From CBDATA01 sp965202845 (GTDB lineage: Bacteria > Acidobacteriota > Vicinamibacteria > Marinacidobacterales > Marinacidobacteraceae), in contig OZ241856.1 in the NCBI GenBank assembly GCA_965202845.1, positions 1,116,001-1,180,000 on the forward strand: a stretch of 64,000 bases of DNA, written 5' to 3'. Below the pieces are notes generated by a model. The model had not been told where the DNA came from. It did no database searches and saw nothing but the letters and a program-made list of their open reading frames with translations. The translations under genes were made by a program, and so were the position numbers. This document shows, one piece after another, positions 42,632-50,603 of this stretch (the stretch's first letter is position 1; every line of letters begins with the position of its first letter).

Positions 42632-43489
42632 ATGCGCATGATCCCCGGCGTTCTGATCGTGGGGCATCTGACCGAGGACATGGAGGCTTCGGGGCCCCGT
42701 CTCGGCGGCGCCGCCGCCTACGCGGGCGTTCTCGCCAGTCGGTTCGGCGTCCCCGCCACCATCCTCACCGCGGCGGACGCCGATTTTCCGTTCGAGGTGG
42801 AAGGATGCCGGGTCATCCGGTTCCCGTCCCCCGACCGGACACGCTTCCAGAACCGCTACCGGGACGGAAGGAGACGGCAGCGGATGCCGAGCGTCGCCGC
42901 GCCGATCCCGCAAGCGCGGGTGCGGGAGGCGGTTCGGGAATTGCCGCCCGGCGCCGGAGTCCTGTACGCGCCGGTGGCTTCGGAGCTCGACGGAGCGTGG
43001 ACGTTCCCCCGGCCCGCCGACGGCCTCGCCGGGCTCCTCCCCCAGGGACTCCTGCGCTCAGTTGGGCCGGACGGCGCGGTGCGGATCGCCTGGCCGCCCG
43101 GACTCGCCGCGCGGCTGCGCCCCCTCGACCTGGTCTCGCTGAGCCGCGAGGAGCTTCCCGCCTTCCCGCTCGACGTCCGGCTGCTCGCGATCACCGACGG
43201 GAAGCGCGGCGCGGAGCTCCTTCCCAGGGGACGCGCCCCGCTCGCCGTCCCGCCAGTTTCCGCGACCGAACGGGACCCGACCGGCGCCGGCGATGTGTTC
43301 GGGGCCGCGCTGTTCCTCGGGATTCTCGAAGGGAAACCACTCGGCGAAGCCGGGCGGTTCGCGGCGGCGGCGGCGGCGCTCGCCGTGGAGGCGCCGGGTC
43401 TCTCCGGCGCACCGGACCGGAAGGCCGTCGAAACGCGCCTCAGTTCACGAGCATCGGGAGGGCGCGCGGACTCACCCGGGCGCCGGTGA
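42632..43489 (+). CDS. PfkB-family carbohydrate kinase
   Basis: 285 residues. N-terminal GVLIVGHLTEDM and GGAAAYAGVLASRFGVPATIL, and the C-terminal signature DPTGAGDVFGAALFLGILEG, where the aspartate of GAGD is the catalytic base. Short for the family and lacking a clear lid, like the IPMS/ADP-dependent-like small PfkB proteins. The sugar or nucleoside substrate is not evident. ATG 42632, with ATG 42638 as an alternative. The 3' end overlaps the convergent DUF2939 gene by 50 bases. Confidence 0.85.
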   Translation: MRMIPGVLIVGHLTEDMEASGPRLGGAAAYAGVLASRFGVPATILTAADADFPFEVEGCRVIRFPSPDRTRFQNRYRDGRRRQRMPSVAAPIPQARVREAVRELPPGAGVLYAPVASELDGAWTFPRPADGLAGLLPQGLLRSVGPDGAVRIAWPPGLAARLRPLDLVSLSREELPAFPLDVRLLAITDGKRGAELLPRGRAPLAVPPVSATERDPTGAGDVFGAALFLGILEGKPLGEAGRFAAAAAALAVEAPGLSGAPDRKAVETRLSSRASGGRADSPGRR

Positions 43490-44066
43490 CCCGCCAGGTC
43501 CAGATGCCCCGGCGCTCGAAGAGGATGTCCGCCCACAGGTCTTCATCCGGCGGTTCTCCGGCGCGCACTCCGAGCCGGACGCGAAAGTCGTTCCAGCCGT
43601 CGTAGGCGGCGTCGACCGACACCCGCCCATTCCCTTCATCGCGCTCCTCGCCAAGGTTGAGGAAGGCGTTCCAGCCGGTGCTGACCGCCTCCGAGCCCCG
43701 AAGCGCCCGGTCCACCCCCTCCGGCGTGGCGAAGCGGTCGATCATCGCCTCGCCGACCGCGACCGCCAGCTGCGAGGCGGCGTCGGGCGGTTCGGGCGGG
43801 TGCTCCTCCCCTTCCCCGGCCGCTTCCGGCTGCCGTTCGCGCTCCTGGGCTCGGCGGTTGGCTGCGCCGATGGTGCGCCGCAACTCCCCCTTGAGGTTGG
43901 CGCGCACCGCTTCAAAGTCCACCCACGCATGGAGGGCGTCGGCGTCCCGGGCCTCGACCGCCTGGCGGATGCGCCACGCCGCGAAGTAGGGACCCAGGTA
44001 GATGCTGCCGCCCAGGAACAGCAGAACGGCCCAGATCCCGAGGAGTCGCAGCCGCCGGACGCTCAC
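43440..44066 (-). CDS. DUF2939-domain membrane-anchored protein
   Basis: 208 residues. An N-terminal anchor (LGIWAVLLFLGGSIYLGPYF) leads into the DUF2939 pattern AAWRIRQAVEARDADALHAW, VDFEAVRANLKGELR. A charged Glu/Pro linker separates this from the second half, which ends in FRVRLGVRAGEPPDEDLWAD and WTWRVTGARVSP. The family is of unknown function. Start GTG 44066 has TACCAT 6 bases upstream on the minus strand. The C-terminus overlaps the PfkB gene by 50 bases. Confidence 0.78.
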   Translation of the reverse strand: MSVRRLRLLGIWAVLLFLGGSIYLGPYFAAWRIRQAVEARDADALHAWVDFEAVRANLKGELRRTIGAANRRAQERERQPEAAGEGEEHPPEPPDAASQLAVAVGEAMIDRFATPEGVDRALRGSEAVSTGWNAFLNLGEERDEGNGRVSVDAAYDGWNDFRVRLGVRAGEPPDEDLWADILFERRGIWTWRVTGARVSPRALPMLVN

Positions 44067-44072
44067 CCCATC

Positions 44073-44101
44073 ATGGTAGCGGTTGCGCCAGGGTCTACCA
44101 T
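44073..44101. promoter_or_regulatory. Inverted repeat between divergent DUF2939 and dioxygenase genes
   Basis: ATGGTA (44073-44078) and TACCAT (44096-44101) with a 17-base spacer. Each arm reads TACCAT toward its own gene, so they may be symmetric -10 elements or an operator. Confidence 0.3.
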
Positions 44102-44117
44102 TGTCACCCGAACGCAA

Positions 44118-45197
44118 ATGGGAAAACTCGTACCCCCTCCGGTGGAGCCGCTGGACTCGCGGATTCACTTTCCGCTGGGCGGCCGGCGCTTCGGAAGCCT
44201 CGGCCAGGAGCATCTGCGCCACATCCCGACCCGGGAGCGGCTCCGCCGTTTCGAACGCGATGGGTTCCTCCACATCCGGAGGGCGCTCACCGGCGACGCG
44301 CTGAGGCGGGTCCGGGAAGCGGTGGATCGCCTGGACGACTTCGAGCGCCAGCGGCTGGACTTGGCGCCCGGCGACATGATGTCCCGGTTTTCCGCCGTCC
44401 GCTTCGATCCGGCGTTCCTCGAGCTGGTGGATTACGCCCGCACCCTCCCGACCGTCTGGGGCGTGCTGGGCTGGAACATCCAGCTCTACATCTCCCACCT
44501 GGTGGTGTATCCGCCGGAAGGCTGGGGCGGGACCCAGTGCCGGGAGCCGGTGTGGCACCAGGACAGCGGACGCCCGGTGCTGGAGCTGGAGCGGCCGGCG
44601 CCCCGACTTTCGGTCAAGGTCGCGTTCTGGCTCACCGACACCCGGGATGCGGACCGGGGCGGGATGGAGCTGATTCCGGGAAGCCACCGGCTGGACGCGC
44701 CTCCGGCGCGGGCCGACCACCCGGAGTGGGACGGGCGGGTCCGACTGGCGATGCGGCCCGGGGACGTGACCATCTTCGACCGGCGCATCTGGCATCGGCA
44801 CGGAAGCAACACCTCGGAAACCGTCCGGAAGTCCCTGTTCCTGGGGTACAGCTACCGATGGCTGCGGCCGCTCGACTACCAGCGCATGCCGAAGAAGCTC
44901 CTCAAGCGCTGCGATCCGGTGCTCCGTCAGCTTCTGGGGGACGGAAGCACCGAGGTGGGCTGGTATCAGCCCCAGCCGGAGGACGCGCCGCTCCGAAGCT
45001 GGTTGCTGCACCGGCTGGGAACCGACAAGCCGCCGTTTCCCGAACCGGAGCCCGTGCCGCAGCCCATCGACGTGCCGGGACCCCCGCACCACGCTTGGCG
45101 CCAGCACGATCCGGAGCCCGATCCGGGTCTCATCGACGTGCCGGGACCCCGAATCAACGCCTGGCGCGAGCACGACCCGTCTTCCGACGCCGAATAG
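44118..45197 (+). CDS. Phytanoyl-CoA dioxygenase-family protein with duplicated tail
   Basis: 359 residues. Fe(II)/2-oxoglutarate dioxygenase of the PhyH type: FERDGFLHIRRALTGDALRR, the iron ligands WHQDSG and WHRHGSN, FWLTDTRDADRGGMELIPGS with the conserved PGSH, and MRPGDVTIFD. After the catalytic domain (about 1-310) a 22-residue unit is repeated: IDVPGPPHHAWRQHDPEPD and IDVPGPRINAWREHDPSSD (DNA copies at 45065 and 45131, 66 bases apart). This tail is not part of the usual family. Start ATG 44118. Substrate unknown; many bacterial members hydroxylate small metabolites. Confidence 0.87.
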   Translation: MGKLVPPPVEPLDSRIHFPLGGRRFGSLGQEHLRHIPTRERLRRFERDGFLHIRRALTGDALRRVREAVDRLDDFERQRLDLAPGDMMSRFSAVRFDPAFLELVDYARTLPTVWGVLGWNIQLYISHLVVYPPEGWGGTQCREPVWHQDSGRPVLELERPAPRLSVKVAFWLTDTRDADRGGMELIPGSHRLDAPPARADHPEWDGRVRLAMRPGDVTIFDRRIWHRHGSNTSETVRKSLFLGYSYRWLRPLDYQRMPKKLLKRCDPVLRQLLGDGSTEVGWYQPQPEDAPLRSWLLHRLGTDKPPFPEPEPVPQPIDVPGPPHHAWRQHDPEPDPGLIDVPGPRINAWREHDPSSDAE

Positions 45198-45206
45198 GGG
45201 AGCGCC

Positions 45207-45604
45207 ATGCGGGCCGGACGCGCTGCCTGCCTCCCGCTTCTGGCGTTCCTGCTCGCCGGACAGCAGGACCCGATCGCGGACCTGCGCAGCCGGGCGCAGG
45301 ACATCCTTGGGCGGGTGGAGCGCCAGGAACTGGAACTCCCCGAAGCCCGGAAGGAAGTCGAGGAACTCCGACGCTCCCTCATCGAGATCGGGAAACGGGA
45401 CGGCTGGACGCCGACCCGGCGCGCCCTCGAAATGCCCATCTCCCGACCGGACCGGATGGCGCGCCTCAACTTTGACGACTGCCCGCTGTTCTACGAGGAG
45501 GAGCTGGTGGAGCTGTGCCCCCTGGATCTGGGGCGTTCGGAGATATGGGGCAATCGGGTGATCGTCTGCGATTTCCTCTGCGCCCCCCCCCGGAGCTCCA
45601 GCGA

Positions 45605-45608
<4 letters not shown>
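45207..45608 (+). CDS. Small exported protein, unknown family
   Basis: 133 residues. The signal peptide (ACLPLLAFLLAG) is followed by a helical coiled-coil region (DIADLR-like repeats, QDILGRVERQELELPEARKE, VEELRRSLIEIGKRDG) and a C-terminal part with three cysteines (DDCPLFYEEELVELCPLDLG, VIVCDFLC). Nine C at 45583-45591 lie just before the stop; one extra C would fuse the frame to the downstream mutase. It lies 9 bases after the dioxygenase gene and overlaps the mutase TTG by 4 bases. No function assigned. Confidence 0.65.
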
Positions 45609-47160
<1,552 letters not shown>

Positions 47161-47164
<4 letters not shown>

Positions 47165-47772
47165 AAGACATCCTCGCGGCTTCCGAGTACGCCGCGTTCC
47201 AGGAGCGGCTGGCGCGAAGCGACTGCCGACGGTGCCCGCTCGGCGAAACCCGCACCCGCATCGTGGTGGATCGGGGGACGCCGCAAGCGCGCCTGCTGGT
47301 GGTGGGCGAGGCGCCGGGCGCCGCCGAGGACGCCTCCGGCGTCGCGTTTTGCGGACGGGCCGGCACGATGCTGGACCGGCTGGTCGCCGACGCCGGACTG
47401 TCCCCCGGCGAGGACCTCCTGATCGTGAACGTGGTCAAGTGCCGCCCGCCGGGAAACCGCGCGCCCACTCCGGAGGAAGCCGAAGCCTGCCGCCCCTTCC
47501 TCGACAAGCAGCTTGGCTTCTCCCCGGCCCGGATGGTGGCGCTGCTGGGCCGCACCGCGCTGCGGCGCTTCGCGCCCGACCGCGCCCGTCGTCCGATGGG
47601 GGAGCAGGCGGGACGCTTCTTCCGGATCGCCGGGCATCCGGGGCGCGAGTTCGCGGTTCTCTACCACCCGGCGGCGATCCTCTACAACCGGCGGCTGGAG
47701 CCGACGGCGCGGCGGCACATGGAGGCGGTCGCCGCCCGGCTGTCTACCGGAACAGCGAACGCCGGGGGCTGA
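47161..47772 (+). CDS. Uracil-DNA glycosylase, family 4 (iron-sulfur)
   Basis: Removes uracil from DNA in base excision repair. 203 residues. The [4Fe-4S] ligands appear as CRRCPL near the N-terminus and as the cysteines of VVKCRPPGNRAPTPEEAEAC. The active-site block is LLVVGEAPGAAEDASGVAFCGRAGTMLDRL, and the second is FAVLYHPAAILYN with the catalytic HP. Start TTG 47161 overlaps the mutase stop by 4 bases. Its last 29 bases overlap the convergent rnhB gene. Linkage to the mutase looks like simple gene packing. Confidence 0.92.
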
Positions 47773-48424
47773 GCTCCCGGATCACCGGCCAGTCCCAAGC
47801 ATGCCGCGTCCCCTGCGGAAGCGCGCCGACGTCCCGGTGGTAGCGCCGCAGGAACGCCTCGGTGCCCTCGTTCGCGTAGCCGGCGCCGTGGACGGGACCG
47901 AGCTCCTCGCCGCACCGCTCCCGGTAGTCGCGGCGGATCCGGTTCAGGAGTTCGGCGAACAGCCGATCCCGCCGCACCTTGGCGATGACGCTGGCGGCGG
48001 CCACCGCCACGTGGCGGGACTCGGCCCGGTCCCGCGCCTCCATTTCGGGAACCTCGGTGGCGAGACTCCCGAACACCTTCTCTCCGTCGGCGAGGATCCG
48101 CCGGGGCTTCCGGTCGGCGGGGATCGCGGCGAGCAGCGAACGCGCCGCCTCGCGCTCCAGCAGGTTCAGTTCGCCGACCAGTGCGCGGCGATCCACTTCC
48201 TCCGCCGACAGCGCGCGAACCCCCACCCACTCGGCCAGTCGCTCGACGTGGCGGGCCAGCTGGCCGCGGCGGCCGGCGGCCGGACCGCCCGCTCCGAAAT
48301 GCTTCGAGTCCCGCACGCCCAAGCGGGTCAGGGCGCCGGCGCGACGGGGATGGAGGAGCACCGCGGCCACCACCAGCGGCCCGAGCGCCGGTCCGCGGCC
48401 CGCTTCGTCGATGCCCAGAACCAC
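47744..48424 (-). CDS. rnhB: Ribonuclease HII
   Basis: Cleaves RNA of RNA-DNA hybrids and single ribonucleotides in DNA. 226 residues. Catalytic residues: Asp5 and Glu6 in GIDEAGRGPALGPLVVA, Asp in RDSKHF, and Asp in VIAKVRRDRL; the typical NEGTEAFLRRYH (usually GYPT.EH..A) region is somewhat altered (HGAGYANEGTEAF). Start GTG 48424 (MVLGIDEAGRG) has TAGGAT only 6 bases upstream and no Shine-Dalgarno sequence. Confidence 0.94.
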   Translation of the reverse strand: MVLGIDEAGRGPALGPLVVAAVLLHPRRAGALTRLGVRDSKHFGAGGPAAGRRGQLARHVERLAEWVGVRALSAEEVDRRALVGELNLLEREAARSLLAAIPADRKPRRILADGEKVFGSLATEVPEMEARDRAESRHVAVAAASVIAKVRRDRLFAELLNRIRRDYRERCGEELGPVHGAGYANEGTEAFLRRYHRDVGALPQGTRHAWDWPVIRELSPRRSLFR

Positions 48425-48430
48425 CCCCGA

Positions 48431-48436
48431 ATCCTA
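48431..48436 (-). promoter_or_regulatory. Candidate -10 element, rnhB
   Basis: TAGGAT on the minus strand, 6 bases before GTG 48424, the spacing expected when transcription starts at the initiation codon. TAGAAT at 48448-48453 on the plus strand serves the divergent oxidoreductase gene (15 bases before its ATG). Confidence 0.4.
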
Positions 48437-48468
48437 GGTCGGTCGCCTAGAATCCGCTCGAAATTCAC

Positions 48469-49923
48469 ATGAAACGGGGCGAAGGGCGGTACAACGCCGT
48501 CGTCATCGGCGCCGGAACCGCCGGGCTGGTGACCGCGGCCGGGACCGCCGGACTCGGCGGGCGGACCGCGCTGGTCGAAGCGCGACGGATGGGCGGGGAC
48601 TGCCTGAACACCGGGTGCGTGCCTTCCAAGTCGCTGGTCTCCACCGCGAAGCAGATCCACCGGATCCGCAACGCGGAAGCCCACGGGCTGGACGCGAACG
48701 AACCGAAGTTCCGCTTCGAGCGGGTGTTCGAACACATGCGCGAACGTCGGGCGCACATCGCCCCCCACGACTCGGTGGAGCGATTCGAGGGACTGGGAGT
48801 GGACGTATTCCAGGCGCGGGCGCGCTTCACCGGACCGCGCGAAGTGGAGCTGGACGATGGAACCCGGCTGACCGGCGCCCACTTCGTGATCGCCACCGGC
48901 GCCAGCCCCCTGATCCCGGACATCCCCGGCCTCCGGGACGTCCCGTACTGGACCAACGAGACGTTCTTCGACGGCCAGGACGGCCCGCCCGATGCGTTGC
49001 TGGTGTTGGGAGGCGGTCTCGTCGGCTGCGAGTTGAGCCAGGTGATGCGGCGGCTGGGAGTCCGGGTGACCCTCCTGACCGACGTGGACCGGCTGCTTCC
49101 GCACGACGACCGGGAGGCCTCGCAGGTTGTCCTCGAGGCGTTCCAGGCGGAGGGCATCGAGGTTTTCTTCGGCTGCAAGGTTCGGAGGTTCACGCAATCC
49201 AGCGGCGCCATCACCGCCGAGGTCGAAACCGGGGGCGCGGTGCGCGAGGTCTCCGGCGACCGGCTTCTGGTGGCCGTCGGACGCTCGCCGAACGTGTCCG
49301 ATCTCGGACTCGAGAAGGCGGGGGTGCGTTTCGACCCGCAGCAGGGAATCCCGGTGGACCGGAGTCTGCGGACCAACATCCCGCACATCCACGCCTGCGG
49401 CGACGTGACGGCCGAACCCTTCCGCTTCACCCACGCCGCCGACCACCAGGCGCGGGTGGCGGTGCGGAACATCCTGCTGCCTCCCCCGTTTCCCCGCGCC
49501 CGGGTGGACTACAGATACCTGCCCTGGGTGACGTATGTGGACCCCGAAGTCGCCCATTTCGGCCTCCGGGAAGAGGACGCGGAGGAGCAGGGCGTCCCGG
49601 TGGACGTCCATCGGTATCCGATGAGCGACCTGGACCGGGCGATCACCGAAAATGCGACCCGCGGGTTCGTGAAGGTGGTCGCCGCCCGGGGGAAGGACCG
49701 CATCCTGGGGGCGACCGTGGTGGCGGATCGGGGCGGCGAAATCCTCCACCAGATCATGGCGGTGGCCCGGCAGGGAGGCGGACTCGGCGCGCTCTCCTCG
49801 ATGATCCACGCCTATCCTTCCTGGGCGCAGGCGGCGCAGCGGGTCGGTGACGCCTGGAACCGGACCCGGCTGACGCCCCGGACCCGGGCCCTCTTCGAGT
49901 GGCTCTACCGGAGGCGGCGATGA
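48469..49923 (+). CDS. FAD-dependent disulfide oxidoreductase (mercuric reductase/lipoamide dehydrogenase-like)
   Basis: 484 residues. FAD-binding VVIGAGTAGLVTAAGTAGLG, the redox pair GGDCLNTGCVPSKSL, NAD(P)-binding LLVLGGGLVGCELSQVMRRLG, and FAD site IHACGDVT. The C-terminal dimer interface lacks the His-Pro-x4-Glu (HPTLSE) of lipoamide dehydrogenase, having IHAYPSWAQAAQRVGD instead, and there is no C-terminal Cys pair of mercuric reductase, so neither activity should be assumed. It belongs to the subgroup commonly linked to TVP38 membrane proteins, and that gene overlaps its stop by 4 bases. Substrate unknown. Confidence 0.9.
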   Translation: MKRGEGRYNAVVIGAGTAGLVTAAGTAGLGGRTALVEARRMGGDCLNTGCVPSKSLVSTAKQIHRIRNAEAHGLDANEPKFRFERVFEHMRERRAHIAPHDSVERFEGLGVDVFQARARFTGPREVELDDGTRLTGAHFVIATGASPLIPDIPGLRDVPYWTNETFFDGQDGPPDALLVLGGGLVGCELSQVMRRLGVRVTLLTDVDRLLPHDDREASQVVLEAFQAEGIEVFFGCKVRRFTQSSGAITAEVETGGAVREVSGDRLLVAVGRSPNVSDLGLEKAGVRFDPQQGIPVDRSLRTNIPHIHACGDVTAEPFRFTHAADHQARVAVRNILLPPPFPRARVDYRYLPWVTYVDPEVAHFGLREEDAEEQGVPVDVHRYPMSDLDRAITENATRGFVKVVAARGKDRILGATVVADRGGEILHQIMAVARQGGGLGALSSMIHAYPSWAQAAQRVGDAWNRTRLTPRTRALFEWLYRRRR

Positions 49924-50603
49924 AGCGCATCCTGGCGCTGGGAGCGGTCGTCGCGGTCCTCGTCGCCTCGTTCCTCCTGTTTCCCTTGGGAGCGTGGTTC
50001 GAGGCGGCGGCCCGCTGGGCGGAGGGACTCGGACCCACCGGTCTCGCCCTCTTCGCCGCCATCTACGCGGTCGCCACCGTCCTCATGATCCCCGTCTCGG
50101 CGCTCACCCTGATCGGCGGCGCCGCCTTCGGCTTCGCCCTGGGGACGCTGAGCGTCTGGCTGGGCGCCGTCGTCGGGCTCGGGCTGGCCTTTCTGGTGGC
50201 CCGCCGGTTCGCCCGCGAGCGGGTGGCCGCCTGGCTGGAGAACCGTCCCGGCTTTCGGGCCATCGACCGGGCGGTCGCATCCGAGGGCTGGAAGATCGTG
50301 CTGCTCACCCGGCTCTCCCCGGCCTTCCCGTTCTCGCTCCAGAATTACGCCTACGGCCTCACCGGGGTCCCGTTTCCCGGATACCTGATCGCGTCGGCGG
50401 TCGGCATCCTGCCGGGAACCCTGCTCTACGTCTACATCGCGAGCGGCGTGGCGGGCGCCGTCTCCGGCGCGAGCGGCGCGCTCCAAATCGCGCTGTGGGC
50501 GGCGGGGCTGGTCGCCATCGCCCTGGTCACCGTCCGGATCACCCGGACCGCCCGGCGGGCGCTCCGGGAAGCCGGAGTGGACGCCGAATCGACGCCCGCA
50601 TGA
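49920..50603 (+). CDS. TVP38/TMEM64 (VTT-domain) membrane protein
   Basis: 227 residues with about six membrane segments. VTT/SNARE-associated domain motifs: LTLIGGAAFGFALGTLSVWLGA, VARRFARERVAAWL, VLLTRLSPAFPFSLQNYAYGLT and FPGYLIASAVGILPGTLLYVYI. Related to DedA-type proteins, implicated in lipid handling or transport. ATGA overlaps at both ends (with the oxidoreductase before and the cytochrome after) show a tight operon. Confidence 0.9.
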   Translation: MKRILALGAVVAVLVASFLLFPLGAWFEAAARWAEGLGPTGLALFAAIYAVATVLMIPVSALTLIGGAAFGFALGTLSVWLGAVVGLGLAFLVARRFARERVAAWLENRPGFRAIDRAVASEGWKIVLLTRLSPAFPFSLQNYAYGLTGVPFPGYLIASAVGILPGTLLYVYIASGVAGAVSGASGALQIALWAAGLVAIALVTVRITRTARRALREAGVDAESTPA

